Numbered from the stretch's first letter, positions 27,192-36,296 are shown. The stretch: DNA of 64,000 nt from Marivirga atlantica (GCF_016734805.1 NZ_JAERQG010000002.1:248001-312000); one strand, 5' to 3'. The notes: generated from the letters alone by a model not told the origin. Numbers and translations: made by a program.

Positions 27192-29171
27192 TTAACCCAC
27201 ACCAAAGCCAACCACCAACATATCATCGGTTTGTTCCATTTCGCCTTGCCAGCGTTGCATTTCTAGTACCAGACTTTTATGCTGCTCTATCATACTTTTA
27301 TCTGCTATGGTTACTAATAGGTTTTTAAAGCGCTTGGTCATGTATTTCTTCTGCGTTTCAAAGCCAAACTGATCAGGATAACCATCGGAGGTAAGGTAAA
27401 AGGTTTGTCTTGGTTTTAAAGGTATTTCGGTAGACTCAAATGCTTTGTAAGGAGTATTGAAGTATTCTCCAATAGTGAATTTATCCCCTTTTATTTCTGT
27501 TAACCCACCATTTTCAACGATGTATAGTGGCCTCCTGGCACCCGCATAGGTAACGAGTTGCTTTTTATAATCAATCTTGCAAAGGGCAATGTCCATACTG
27601 TGATTTTTGGTAGTCACTTCCTTCTGCTTAAGGATTTCCATTACTTTTAAATCCATTATTTTAAGGATTTCTGAAGGGTGGGTGATGCCCTGTTCATTCA
27701 CAATTTGGTTCATGGCGGAGTTGGCAATAACAGTCATAAACGCACCGGCTACACCATGACCTGTGCAATCAATTAATGCCAGAATATCACAGTTCTCTTT
27801 TCTGGAATACCAGTAAAAGTCACCACTGACAATATCTTTTGGTTTAAATAAAACGAATGAACGTTCAATATTCTCCTGAAAGGAGTTTTTACTCATAATC
27901 CCTTCCTGGATACTTTTGGCGTACTCTATGGAATCAGTAATGTTTTGGTTCCAGCTTTCGAGTTTTTGCTTCTGAATTTCCAGCGTTCTTTTACTATTGA
28001 GTATTTCCTTATTTTGGGCTTCCAGTAATCTTTTTGCTTTTCTGCTTTGTACAAAGCGGGAATAAACAACTACCGCCAAAGCAGTCAACAAAATAGACAG
28101 AATTACAGAGCCGTAACCGTAGAGTTGACCATTTTTATATTCCAAAACGCGAATTTCAGCTTCTTTTTTTAGGAGCGATATTTCCTTTTCCTTCTGTTCT
28201 ATCTCAATGTTTTTCTCCAACTCAGCAATAGCTCTTCTACTATTTTCATTGAAAAGGCTGTCCTTTAGCAGGTGGTATTGATTCATGTAGAGGTATGAAT
28301 TTCTGATATCATCCAGTCTTAAATAAACTTCTGCCAGTGTAGCATAAGATTCCATCAGGATGGGTTTGGAATCTACTGTTTCGGCAATTTCTGCAGCTTT
28401 CAAACTGGCCTCTAAGGCTTGTTGATAATAACCTCTGGCATTTTGCAATCGGGCGATTCGAACAAGGGCGCTGGCAGTGCCAAATTTGTTATCGGCAGTT
28501 TGTTCTTTCTTGAGGGATTTGCTGAAGTAATAGAGTGCACTATCATAACGCTGTCGATTGAAATAAATCTTTCCAATGTTGCTGTATGGGTCCATAGGTA
28601 TAGTTTCATCATCAAATACCTTATACCTTTCCAATACCTTCAGGTAATAGTCAAGGGCAATGAGTTCTTGTCCTTTTTCCAAATACACATTGCCAATATT
28701 GTTCATGATTTGCATGGTGCGGTATGGCTGTTGTATCTCCTCAAAAATAGCCTGAGCTCTTAAGTAATAGGAGAGGGCATTCTCAAAATCGGAATTGATG
28801 GAATAGATGTTGCCGATATTACTTAATGCCTTGGCAGTACCCTCTCGCTCATTGATGGAGTCACACAAATTGAGCGCTAATTTGAAATAGTTGAGCGCCT
28901 CATCATAATCTCCTTTCTGCCTGTAATAAACTCCTAAGTTATTGTAAGCAGTTGCTTCGCCCTTTGCATAATTCAATTGCTGAGCTAATTCAAGAGCATT
29001 TTTGGCAAAACTAAATGCTTGAATAGGACTTTGTGTACGCTGAATTTTAAAAAGCTCATTTAACCTGATTACTTCATTTGTGTCTTTACCGAGTGGTTGT
29101 TGTTGTCCTAGTGCACCACTAATTGAAATAGTAAAGAAGAGGAGAAAAGTAAGGAAGGTTCTTGAACTCAT
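27192..29171 (-). CDS. TPR-repeat membrane protein with SpoIIE-type serine phosphatase
   Basis: This is a sensor-like protein of about 659 residues when started at the ATG at 29169-29171, which opens a signal peptide (MSSRTFLTFLLFFTISISGALGQ). A longer frame to 29279 would bury that signal and is not favoured. After it come about six TPR repeats in the periplasm, a coiled coil, one membrane segment (GYGSVILSILLTALAVVVY), a second coiled coil and a cytoplasmic SpoIIE/PP2C domain (PKDIVSGDFYW, ALIDCTGHGVAGAFM, FYLTSDGYPDQFG, QTDDMLVVGF) with its metal-binding Asp residues. Such proteins dephosphorylate anti-sigma antagonists or other phosphoproteins; the target is unknown. It is divergent from the LVIVD lipoprotein genes. 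Confidence 0.88.
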   Translation of the reverse strand: MSSRTFLTFLLFFTISISGALGQQQPLGKDTNEVIRLNELFKIQRTQSPIQAFSFAKNALELAQQLNYAKGEATAYNNLGVYYRQKGDYDEALNYFKLALNLCDSINEREGTAKALSNIGNIYSINSDFENALSYYLRAQAIFEEIQQPYRTMQIMNNIGNVYLEKGQELIALDYYLKVLERYKVFDDETIPMDPYSNIGKIYFNRQRYDSALYYFSKSLKKEQTADNKFGTASALVRIARLQNARGYYQQALEASLKAAEIAETVDSKPILMESYATLAEVYLRLDDIRNSYLYMNQYHLLKDSLFNENSRRAIAELEKNIEIEQKEKEISLLKKEAEIRVLEYKNGQLYGYGSVILSILLTALAVVVYSRFVQSRKAKRLLEAQNKEILNSKRTLEIQKQKLESWNQNITDSIEYAKSIQEGIMSKNSFQENIERSFVLFKPKDIVSGDFYWYSRKENCDILALIDCTGHGVAGAFMTVIANSAMNQIVNEQGITHPSEILKIMDLKVMEILKQKEVTTKNHSMDIALCKIDYKKQLVTYAGARRPLYIVENGGLTEIKGDKFTIGEYFNTPYKAFESTEIPLKPRQTFYLTSDGYPDQFGFETQKKYMTKRFKNLLVTIADKSMIEQHKSLVLEMQRWQGEMEQTDDMLVVGFGVG

Positions 29172-29346
29172 AAATCTTATTCTTGATGCTAATATGCTAT
29201 AATATTTTGAATTCAGACATTTGTTGAGAGAAAAACTCATATCAGATAATTGAATAGTACTAGAATTAACTCCATGCATTACAACCTTTTTTTATAGATT
29301 GGTGTCAATTGAGCAGTACATTAAACCACCTGAAAAACTTAACCTT

Positions 29347-29904
29347 ATGAAGAAGTTAAACCGCTCGCGACACCTGTTCTCGCATTACTTCGCCCTGGCT
29401 GCTATCTTTCTCTTATTTGCCTGTGATGACTGGAACAACGTACCTGACTTTGATGTAGAGGAAACTACAGGCTATAGACCTGTTTATGCAACTGAGGCGG
29501 AAGCCGAAGTAAAAACACTGCCTGCTCAAGAGGTGGAAAATGCAGGTAAAATATATGTAATAGGTGATTATCTGTTAATAGTTGAACAGCTGAGAGGTGT
29601 TCACATATTCGATAATTCTGACCCAAGCAATCCTGATAATATCGGCTTTTTGCAAATTGCCGGAAATGGAGATGTTGCTGTACGAGACAATTTACTTTAT
29701 GCTGACCAGGGAGCTAATTTATTGGCAATTGATATCAGTGATTTGAACAATATAAAGGTAGCATCTACTATCAAAGATGTTTTTCCTTTTGGAAGCAAAT
29801 ATCCGCCTAGCGAAGGTAGCTATTTTGAATGTCCTGATCCCAGCAAAGGGCTGGTTGTAGGTTGGGAATTGACCACTTTACAGAATCCTAAATGCTATCG
29901 TTAA
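29347..29904 (+). CDS. LVIVD-repeat lipoprotein (first of a pair)
   Basis: This is a lipoprotein of about 185 residues. The ATG at 29347 gives a signal peptide with a lipobox (LLFACDDW); an upstream TTG at 29299 in the same frame adds 16 residues before the signal and is rejected. Repeated strand units such as IYVIGDYLLIVEQLRGVHIFDNSDPSNPDNIGFL match LVIVD repeats, short units that stack into a beta-propeller. Only about two units are present, so this copy is short. The next LVIVD gene begins 21 bases after its stop. The two plus the beta-barrel gene form one unit. Confidence 0.8.
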   Translation: MKKLNRSRHLFSHYFALAAIFLLFACDDWNNVPDFDVEETTGYRPVYATEAEAEVKTLPAQEVENAGKIYVIGDYLLIVEQLRGVHIFDNSDPSNPDNIGFLQIAGNGDVAVRDNLLYADQGANLLAIDISDLNNIKVASTIKDVFPFGSKYPPSEGSYFECPDPSKGLVVGWELTTLQNPKCYR

Positions 29905-29924
29905 TCAACTTTAAATTGCTATTT

Positions 29925-30698
29925 ATGAAATCTTTATATAAAATATTCTCTATTTGCTTTCTCTTTAGTCTTGTACTTATTACCTCATGCGGTGAATCTT
30001 TTGATGATATCTCAGATGACTTTGGAGGTGAAGGAAAAGGAGGCTCTACCGCCAGGTTTACCTTCTTGAAAGGATACTTATACATAGTAGATGAAACCTC
30101 TCTAAAAACCATTGATATCAGCCAGCCTGACAATCCGCAAGTGCTGTCAACAGTTAATGTAGGGCCGGGTATTGAAACCATTTTCCCTTATGAAAATTTC
30201 CTTTTTCTAGGTTCTCAAACAGGCATGTACATCTATTCTTTAGAGAATGGACCAACACCTACTTATTTGTCATTATTTGAGCATAGCTATGCGTGCGACC
30301 CTGTAGTTGTGGCAAATAACATTGCCTATGTAACGCTACGTTCAGGAACAGCCTGTGCCACGGGTCCTGATAGAATGGAAGTGGTGGATGTAACCAATCT
30401 TTCTAACCCAAGTCTCATTACGACCATCGAAATGATTAACCCACATGGGTTGGCTGTGAATGATACACTCTTGTTTGTAGGAGAAGGTGAATTTGGCTTC
30501 AAAGTTTTTAATATAAAGAACAGAAGGGATCCTGTGGAAATCGCTTATTACGATAGCATTCCTGCCAATGATATGATCAGCATTAACGGAAGAAGAGAGT
30601 TAATCATTACAGGTGAAAAAGGTATTTTCCAGTATAACTATGCAGATATTGATAGCATTTATCAAATGAGTCAAATTGTTGCTACCAATGAAAATTAA
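29925..30698 (+). CDS. LVIVD-repeat lipoprotein (second of a pair)
   Basis: This is a lipoprotein of about 257 residues starting at the ATG at 29925 (MKSLYKIFSICFLFSLVLITSCGES, lipobox Cys). The earlier ATG at 29892 would overlap the previous gene and precede the signal. It carries several LVIVD units: LYIVDETSLKTIDISQPDNPQVLSTV, MEVVDVTNLSNPSLITTIE and FKVFNIKNRRDPVEIAYY. These form a likely partial beta-propeller on the cell surface. It shares its repeat type with the gene before it, which suggests tandem duplication. The next gene begins inside its last codons (ATG at 30688). Confidence 0.82.
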   Translation: MKSLYKIFSICFLFSLVLITSCGESFDDISDDFGGEGKGGSTARFTFLKGYLYIVDETSLKTIDISQPDNPQVLSTVNVGPGIETIFPYENFLFLGSQTGMYIYSLENGPTPTYLSLFEHSYACDPVVVANNIAYVTLRSGTACATGPDRMEVVDVTNLSNPSLITTIEMINPHGLAVNDTLLFVGEGEFGFKVFNIKNRRDPVEIAYYDSIPANDMISINGRRELIITGEKGIFQYNYADIDSIYQMSQIVATNEN

Positions 30699-31425
30699 GA
30701 AAGTAGCTTTTGCAACCATTCTTTTCTTTTTCTATTTAGTGTCTTCTCATGCACAAGAAGGTTTAGAGCTGATGGATATGGACAGCCTGCAAAATAGGGA
30801 AGAGGCCTATATAGGTAATGACTATATCAATGCTTCTCTTACCTCTCCGCTGGAGAATTACAATTCCGTTCAGTTTGGCTATTCTTATCATCCCACGAAG
30901 AACCGACTTTGGCAGGCCAGATTAGGATACATCTATGGATTGGATAACCTGTTTTCAATTGGCAGAATTGTGAACCGAGATGAAGAGGTTACTAATACGC
31001 GCGGTTTGCAACTCTTTTATGAATATCGCCTCTTCCTGAATTTGCCGAATTTCCCTTCAAATTCCAGAACTTATGTGGGCTTTGAGCCCTACCTATATTA
31101 TGCACAATTCAATTCTGAAGTTATCGCGGGTTATTCTTGTCAAGATGATTTCGGGAATTGTGTCTATTATAGATTGTTCGGTGTTAAGAACCAGCGTTTG
31201 GTTACGGGGGCATACTTTAAACTGGGTAAAGTTTTTTACTTAGATGATTTGATGATCAGTGTATTTGGTGGAATTGGCTTTAGGCATACCAGTAACTTTA
31301 ATGATATACCTGGCTCACCGGAGCCTGATCGTTTCTATAACAGAGAGGGTGATCAAAGAGAAATACCTGATGGATTAACACCCAATGCTAAAATAGGCTT
31401 TGAAGTAGGCTATAGAATTAAGTAA
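30688..31425 (+). CDS. Outer-membrane beta-barrel-like protein of the LVIVD unit
   Basis: This is a protein of about 245 residues starting at the ATG at 30688, 11 bases inside the end of the upstream gene. A signal peptide (MKIKKVAFATILFFFYLVSSHAQ) is followed by long amphipathic strands (YNSVQFGYSYHPTKNRLWQARLGYIYG) and a final strand GFEVGYRIK, typical of an outer-membrane barrel. A Cys pair (SCQDDFGNC) may form a surface-loop disulfide. Overlap with the second LVIVD gene suggests translational coupling and a common surface assembly; the function is unknown. It converges on the acyl-CoA dehydrogenase gene. Confidence 0.7.
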   Translation: MKIKKVAFATILFFFYLVSSHAQEGLELMDMDSLQNREEAYIGNDYINASLTSPLENYNSVQFGYSYHPTKNRLWQARLGYIYGLDNLFSIGRIVNRDEEVTNTRGLQLFYEYRLFLNLPNFPSNSRTYVGFEPYLYYAQFNSEVIAGYSCQDDFGNCVYYRLFGVKNQRLVTGAYFKLGKVFYLDDLMISVFGGIGFRHTSNFNDIPGSPEPDRFYNREGDQREIPDGLTPNAKIGFEVGYRIK

Positions 31426-31461
31426 AGGAGTTTGTACTGTTCAATTATTTTTCGTGATTCG

Positions 31462-33147
31462 TTATTCTTGAAAAAAGGGATCGCCTTCTGGTGGAAAGGC
31501 ACGTTCCAATATTTGATTATAAGCAATTTCATTGGTAATAAAAGCTCCATAGTTGATGGCCGGAGCCTGTACTATTCTGGTAGCAATAAAGGCATCACTC
31601 ATGAATTGCGGTGCACGATCTTTCATCAAACAAGCCTGAACAATTAAGATCAGTTTTTCAGTTAAAGTACGCGCTAATGCTTCTAGTTTAGATGGATCAG
31701 TCTGGAATAATTTAGTCAATGCATCCAGCGCAACTAAAATAGCTTGATCACCAGCAGCTAGTTTGCTAAGCTCACCCATTAATGTTTTTACCAAATCAGG
31801 TTCTTTGCCTACCGCTCTTAGCACATCTAAACACATCACGTTTCCTGATCCTTCCCAAATGGAATTAACAGGTGCCTCACGGAATAAGCGAGACATAATG
31901 CCTTCTTCCACATAGCCATTGCCACCAAATACTTCCATGGCTTCGGCTGTGAGGCTTTCAGCTCGCTTGCATACCCAATATTTGGCTGCAGGCGTTACTA
32001 ATCGCTTCCAGGCTTTGGCCAGCTGATCATCTTCTTTGGCTTCAAAAGCTTCGCACAGCTTTAGCGAAAGGTGCTGGGCCGCTTCACTTTCCAAAGCAAA
32101 ATCAGCAAGCACATTGCGCATTAATGGCTGATGATAAAGTTTTTTACCAAAAGCTTCTCGCTTACGTGTGTAGGCAATGGCTTGAACAGTGGCCTGGCGA
32201 ATAATTCCTGTGCTTCCCAAAACGCAAGCTAAGCGGGTATAATTGGCCATTTCTATGATTGTCGGGATACCTCTGCCTTCATCACCCATCAGAATACCCC
32301 AGGCATCTTTGAATTCTACTTCACTGCTGGAGTTACTCTTGTTTCCCACTTTATCTTTCAATCGCTGGATGTGGATTTCATTTTTCGTGCCATCAAATTT
32401 CCAGCGTGGCACAAAGAAGCAACCTAAAGCATCTGAATCACTGGTGCGGGCAATTACCAAATGCGCATCGCACATAGGAGCAGAGTAAAACCATTTATGA
32501 CCGCGCAAAAGGTAAGCTTCTCCACGGCCCGATTTGCCCACAGGTGTTGCAGTGGTTGTATTGGAGCGCACATCAGAACCGCCTTGCTTTTCTGTCATGC
32601 CCATGCCTATCCAGAGTGATTTCTTCTCAGCGATTGGCACATCTCTTTCATCATAGCTATGGCTGAGTAATTTCTTAGAAAGTTTCTCCCAAAGTGCAGG
32701 CTCTCGGGCAATTAGCGGAATAGCTCCCTGCGTCATAGTTGTGGGGCACATAGAGCCTGCTTCAATTTGAGACATCAGCATAAAGCTGGCGCCAAAATAA
32801 GCCCATCGGTGTGGCTGTTTATTCTCAAAAGGTAGTGAGATCATGCCTGTACCCTTCGCATATTTCATAAACCAGTGCCAGGCAGGATGAAATTCTACTA
32901 CATCCTGTCGGTTGCCTCTGTTGTCAAAAGCTTTCAGGATAGGCGTAAATTGATTGGCCAATGTAGCTTTATGATAGGCTTCTTCGGTGCCAATGTCAGC
33001 ACCTGTGTAGCTTAATTCTTCAGAAGCCCAATCAGCTTGTTTGCTTTCGAAATATTCACGCAATACCGTATCAGTGGTGAATAAATTATAATTGCTTAGT
33101 TCTGTATATTGGTTGGTTACCTGATGTGTTTGCCAGTCTTTATTCAT
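31462..33147 (-). CDS. AidB-like acyl-CoA dehydrogenase
   Basis: This 561-residue flavoprotein of the acyl-CoA dehydrogenase superfamily is longer than catabolic enzymes (about 380-400 residues) and close to AidB (about 540). Domain marks are the FAD segment MGMTEKQGGSDVRSN, LRGHKWFYSAPMCDAHLVIA, the helical region AFGKKLYHQPLMRNVLADFA and AMEVFGGNGYVEEGIMSRLFREAPVNSIWEGSGNVM. AidB is induced by alkylation damage in E. coli and binds DNA and FAD, but some relatives act on branched acyl-CoAs, so the role here is open. The gene is alone on its strand and no promoter match was found. Confidence 0.88.
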   Translation of the reverse strand: MNKDWQTHQVTNQYTELSNYNLFTTDTVLREYFESKQADWASEELSYTGADIGTEEAYHKATLANQFTPILKAFDNRGNRQDVVEFHPAWHWFMKYAKGTGMISLPFENKQPHRWAYFGASFMLMSQIEAGSMCPTTMTQGAIPLIAREPALWEKLSKKLLSHSYDERDVPIAEKKSLWIGMGMTEKQGGSDVRSNTTTATPVGKSGRGEAYLLRGHKWFYSAPMCDAHLVIARTSDSDALGCFFVPRWKFDGTKNEIHIQRLKDKVGNKSNSSSEVEFKDAWGILMGDEGRGIPTIIEMANYTRLACVLGSTGIIRQATVQAIAYTRKREAFGKKLYHQPLMRNVLADFALESEAAQHLSLKLCEAFEAKEDDQLAKAWKRLVTPAAKYWVCKRAESLTAEAMEVFGGNGYVEEGIMSRLFREAPVNSIWEGSGNVMCLDVLRAVGKEPDLVKTLMGELSKLAAGDQAILVALDALTKLFQTDPSKLEALARTLTEKLILIVQACLMKDRAPQFMSDAFIATRIVQAPAINYGAFITNEIAYNQILERAFPPEGDPFFQE

Positions 33148-33250
33148 GGTGCTTCTTATTGAAACATTGAATATACTGAAAGGGTAAATCTTTAGAAAGT
33201 GTTGAAGTGAAAGAATTAAGCGGGTTTTGAATAAATCTTAGGATTTCGTT

Positions 33251-33637
33251 TTAAGCGAAATATTCAATAAAATATCTACTCTTAAACATCAGCAGTAAGA
33301 TTACTGTGTAAGTAACTAGTTCAGTTGCCATTGCTAAATATTTTGTTGAGCTTGTCATAAACCCAAAAGTTTCAATCACACAAATGGTGAATAACATGGT
33401 GTAGGCCGCTAGCATAAATTCAGGTGTTCCGCTCCATTTAAAGAAATAGCCTATCAAAAACCCGATTGAGGTGATAATTACTGAACCCCAATGAATAGGC
33501 AGCAACCAAGTTGGAAAGTCAAGATTGGTGTATGGGGTCCACGGAACTTTGATAGATGTCATTTCAACCAGCCCACCTGTTGACCATGCAAGCAGTATCA
33601 CGTGAATGATTACCAGTATGTATCCTAAATATTGCAT
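33251..33637 (-). CDS. Four-helix membrane protein of unknown function
   Basis: This 128-residue protein has four predicted membrane segments (about residues 3-22, 45-66, 73-95 and 100-122) and few charged residues. I do not recognise a family. It has an ATG start. The 273 bases upstream (33638-33910) hold no gene, repeat or promoter that I can support. The next gene upstream is the MscS channel. Confidence 0.6.
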   Translation of the reverse strand: MQYLGYILVIIHVILLAWSTGGLVEMTSIKVPWTPYTNLDFPTWLLPIHWGSVIITSIGFLIGYFFKWSGTPEFMLAAYTMLFTICVIETFGFMTSSTKYLAMATELVTYTVILLLMFKSRYFIEYFA

Positions 33638-33910
33638 AAGCTATTTAATTATTAGTTGAGAACGAATACCAGACTAATATAACTATTTCATTAGCTAGTT
33701 GCTAGACGGGAAAACCAATTATAATATAATAACTCTGGCTTTTATCAATTGATGGCAATTGTTGTACTTCCTTTTAGTTTCAATTTCTTAATTGAGTTCT
33801 TTTATAAAACTCTACGGAAGTGGTGCACGTTGACTATTTTTCTATTAAGCCATTTTTCAGAAGCAGGAGCGAACAAGTAGTTACTTAATTGCCATTGATG
33901 TAGTGTGTTT

Positions 33911-34759
33911 TTATTTTGTTTCTCTAATAATAACATTCTGATAGTTATAAGGTATTTCTATATTTTCTTTGTCAAATCGCTCTTTTATTGAGCGTAGTAA
34001 ATCGCAATACATTACAAACCCATTCGATGCATTGTCTGAATAGGCCCAAACTTTTAATGTAACGGATGAATTTCCTAATGCAATAACCCTTGAAATAACT
34101 TCAGGTACATCGTTTTCTAAATCTTCTGCTGTTCTGTTATCTACATGTAAAGGATGCTTTATAACTTCCTCTTCCATTATTTTTAAAGCCCGTCCAATGT
34201 CAGAATTATAGCCAATGCCTATTTCAATCATTTTACAAACCCTTGTATCATTTAAGTTTGTGTTGACAATAACATTGGAGCTTATTACTGAATTTGGCAC
34301 CACAATCCTATTATTTTCAAAATCTCGAAGCACAACTTGTCTCAAATTGATTTCTTCTACAGTTCCGGTATAAGTTTGGTTAAAAGTGATTCTATCGTTG
34401 ATTTTGAATGGTTTGAATATAACAATTAGAAACCCACTCATGATATTGCTCAAAGCCTGCTGAGATGCCAATCCTGCCACTAGTGATAAAATTCCCGCAC
34501 CTGCTAATAATGAATGGCCCAAAGTTTTCATTTCAGGAATTTGAATTAAGGCAAAAGAAATACCTATTATAAAAATAATGGCTGTTATGAGTTTTGTGGC
34601 AAAAACATAGCTTGTTGGGTCAATATGCTTTGTTTGCACCAGGGTATTTATTTTCTTCCTGGATAAGTATTTAAAAACCAAAGCAAAACAAATTGTTAGA
34701 GCAATTATAATTCCGATGATTATAAGGGTTTCAAAGTCTGAAAAAAGAGAGTTTGTCAT
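33911..34759 (-). CDS. MscS-family mechanosensitive channel
   Basis: This 282-residue inner-membrane channel releases solutes on sudden osmotic downshift. Three N-terminal membrane segments end in the pore-lining helix AGAGILSLVAGLASQQALSNIMSGFLIVIFKPF, followed by the cytoplasmic beta domain (ITFNQTYTGTVEEINLRQVVLRDFENNRIVVPNSVI) and the C-terminal alpha/beta domain. The length fits MscS (286 in E. coli). Its ATG overlaps the stop of the DUF1003 gene by four bases (34756-34759), so translation is probably coupled. A second MscS protein of different sequence lies at 39.7-40.6 kb. Confidence 0.92.
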   Translation of the reverse strand: MTNSLFSDFETLIIIGIIIALTICFALVFKYLSRKKINTLVQTKHIDPTSYVFATKLITAIIFIIGISFALIQIPEMKTLGHSLLAGAGILSLVAGLASQQALSNIMSGFLIVIFKPFKINDRITFNQTYTGTVEEINLRQVVLRDFENNRIVVPNSVISSNVIVNTNLNDTRVCKMIEIGIGYNSDIGRALKIMEEEVIKHPLHVDNRTAEDLENDVPEVISRVIALGNSSVTLKVWAYSDNASNGFVMYCDLLRSIKERFDKENIEIPYNYQNVIIRETK

Positions 34760-35286
34760 AACTTTTGTTCGAGTTTTTTTAGAATTTTCAATTGTAATTC
34801 TTGGCTTTCAAATAGAGTTTGAAATTGCTCCTGGATGAGAAGTTCGATTTTCTGATTCAGAGCTTTTATTTCCATTTCGGCTTTTAAGTTAATCAAATAG
34901 TCATTTTCAGCTCTTTTCCTGTCTTTTTCCTCTTGTCGATTTTGACTCATCATTATAACCGGAGCTTGTAATGCTGCAATACAAGAAAGAATAAGGTTCA
35001 TTAATATAAAAGGGTACGGGTCAAAATTTTCTTTTGTGGGAGTTAATGTGTTAAACAGAACCCATGCAACTAGAATGATAAAAAATGAAATGATAAAAGC
35101 CCAACTACCTCCAAATTTGGCTACTTTATCAGATATTGATTGTCCTCTAGTGAGTATTTCTTTTGGAGGATTTAAAAGGCTGTTGGTAATTAAAGTTTCT
35201 TCCTCAATCGCTTTTTTAACAATTTCCTGGAGTTTTTTTACTTGCTCAGATTTAGCAGTTAAAAGTTTGTCTATGTCTTTGTCCAT
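34756..35286 (-). CDS. DUF1003 membrane protein
   Basis: This 176-residue protein of the DUF1003 family has two adjacent membrane helices (GGSWAFIISFFIILVAWVLFNTL and YPFILMNLILSCIAALQAPVIMM), followed by MSQNRQEEKDRKRAENDYLINLKAEMEI. That basic and acidic amphipathic stretch is the strongest family mark. The C-terminal 45 residues are coiled coil. The function of DUF1003 is not established. Overlap with the MscS gene suggests that the two work or are made together, possibly at the membrane under osmotic stress. Confidence 0.88.
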   Translation of the reverse strand: MDKDIDKLLTAKSEQVKKLQEIVKKAIEEETLITNSLLNPPKEILTRGQSISDKVAKFGGSWAFIISFFIILVAWVLFNTLTPTKENFDPYPFILMNLILSCIAALQAPVIMMSQNRQEEKDRKRAENDYLINLKAEMEIKALNQKIELLIQEQFQTLFESQELQLKILKKLEQKL

Positions 35287-35456
35287 TTTCTGTTATTAAT
35301 CCAGTTTATTTAAATACAGCGAAACGGTCTATTAATAAGGATATTAGCTGATTTAAACACACCAATTTTTTAGTTAAACATAGACTTTTTTATAATTATA
35401 TACTTTCTTTTTAGCGATTAAACTGCTATTATTTTTAACATGATTGTGTGTAGTTT

Positions 35457-35588
35457 TTATTCGACATTCACATTGAACAAGTAACCAACCAGAGTTGTCA
35501 GTCCCATTGCGACAGTTCCTCAGAATGTATTCAGATAATTGCTCATGTTATGCTTTACACCTGTTTTGACTGCTAATGCCTCTGACAT
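35457..35588 (-). pseudogene. Remnant of a small membrane-protein gene
   Basis: Within the 521-base gap 35287-35807, the minus strand from the ATG at 35586-35588 reads MSEALAVKTGVKHNMSNYLNTF, then an in-frame TGA (35520-35522), then GTVAMGLTTLVGYLFNVNVE and a stop at 35457-35459. TGA could be a changed Trp codon. Upstream in another frame is a hydrophobic stretch (STASIAIGVAVVTDI). This looks like a decayed short gene beside a palindromic element. There is no family support and it could be chance. The rest of the gap (35287-35456) shows nothing that I can name. Confidence 0.3.
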
Positions 35589-35663
35589 AAAACTACAGGT
35601 TCACATATATCAGTTACAACAGCAACTCCAATTGCGATACTTGCAGTTGATAAAATTATCCAT

Positions 35664-35794
35664 AATGGTCGAGTATAGGCGTAGCGCGGGATTCGATGCA
35701 ATTTACCGTCCTCAGAACTCAAAGTATAATGGAGGCAAAATGCTCAACTTAACTAATTAACCCACATTATGCTTATATGATGTTGTGTGCAGGT
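35664..35794. repeat. Long imperfect palindrome P1 (attC-like) after the SRPBCC gene
   Basis: Outer arms 35674-35693 (TATAGGCGTAGCGCGGGATT) and 35759-35777 (AACCCACATTATGCTTATA) pair with mostly transition mismatches. Inner arms near 35696-35716 (around ATGCAATTTACCGTCCTC) and 35731-35746 (around GGAGGCAAAATGCTC) also pair. The whole can fold into one hairpin of about 110-130 bases. It begins 14 bases after the stop codon of the SRPBCC gene in the direction of transcription, as an integron attC site would, but the strict attC core sequences are not present. Confidence 0.55.
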
Positions 35795-35807
35795 TTTTTT
35801 AATTTAT

Positions 35808-36296
35808 TCAGTTATTGACTCCTTTTAATTCTGGATCTTTATTTCGTAAATCGTATCCTGTTTCATAAAATGATTTTAAGTTTAGCAGATAGAAAGTCCA
35901 CCCTTGTAAACATCCAATTCTGATATTAAATTTTGATTTTTCGTCCGTTGGAATATTATGTTGTTTAAGGGTTACAAGAATATTTTCTCCAATTTCTTTA
36001 AGTTGAATATCTACTAAACAATCTCCTGCAAAAGTGAACTGAAAAAAATCTTTACCATTTGCTTGAGTGATTTTTCCTTTCTCCAAAATCTCAAACAAAT
36101 ACCAAGTCCACTCATAGACATAGTCAGAAGTTACATTTTCGTTGCTATTTAAAATATTATTTTGCCTGTCTTTATATGTGCAAGTCTCTAAAAACCATTT
36201 TTCAATTTCAGACGATTTTGTCCAAGCGTTATAAACGGTATTCAAGCTTGATTTAACGGCAATTTTTGTTGTAAATGAAGTCCAGTCTTGTGTCAT
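35808..36296 (-). CDS. SRPBCC/AHSA1-like protein
   Basis: This 162-residue protein has a START-like (SRPBCC) fold of the Aha1/CalC type: WTSFTTKIAVKSSLNTVYNAWTKSSEIEKWFLE at the start, then a beta sheet and a long C-terminal helix (GCLQGWTFYLLNLKSFYETGYDLR). Such domains bind hydrophobic ligands or act as cochaperones; the ligand is unknown. Long palindromes lie on both sides (P1 just downstream, P2 86 bases upstream), so the gene and P1 together have the form of a single-gene cassette. It has an ATG start. Confidence 0.8.
   Translation of the reverse strand: MTQDWTSFTTKIAVKSSLNTVYNAWTKSSEIEKWFLETCTYKDRQNNILNSNENVTSDYVYEWTWYLFEILEKGKITQANGKDFFQFTFAGDCLVDIQLKEIGENILVTLKQHNIPTDEKSKFNIRIGCLQGWTFYLLNLKSFYETGYDLRNKDPELKGVNN

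Noticed and set aside
29172-29279. N-terminal extension of the SpoIIE-type phosphatase
   Set aside because: It would place 36 residues before a clear signal peptide beginning at the ATG at 29171.
33638-33910. Possible small RNA or gene in the gap before the MscS channel
   Set aside because: No stable hairpin, promoter match or coding pattern could be seen.
35539-35760. Plus-strand frame of 73 codons in the 35.3-35.8 kb gap
   Set aside because: It runs through palindrome P1, has low-complexity Gln/Leu content and lies opposite a better gene remnant.
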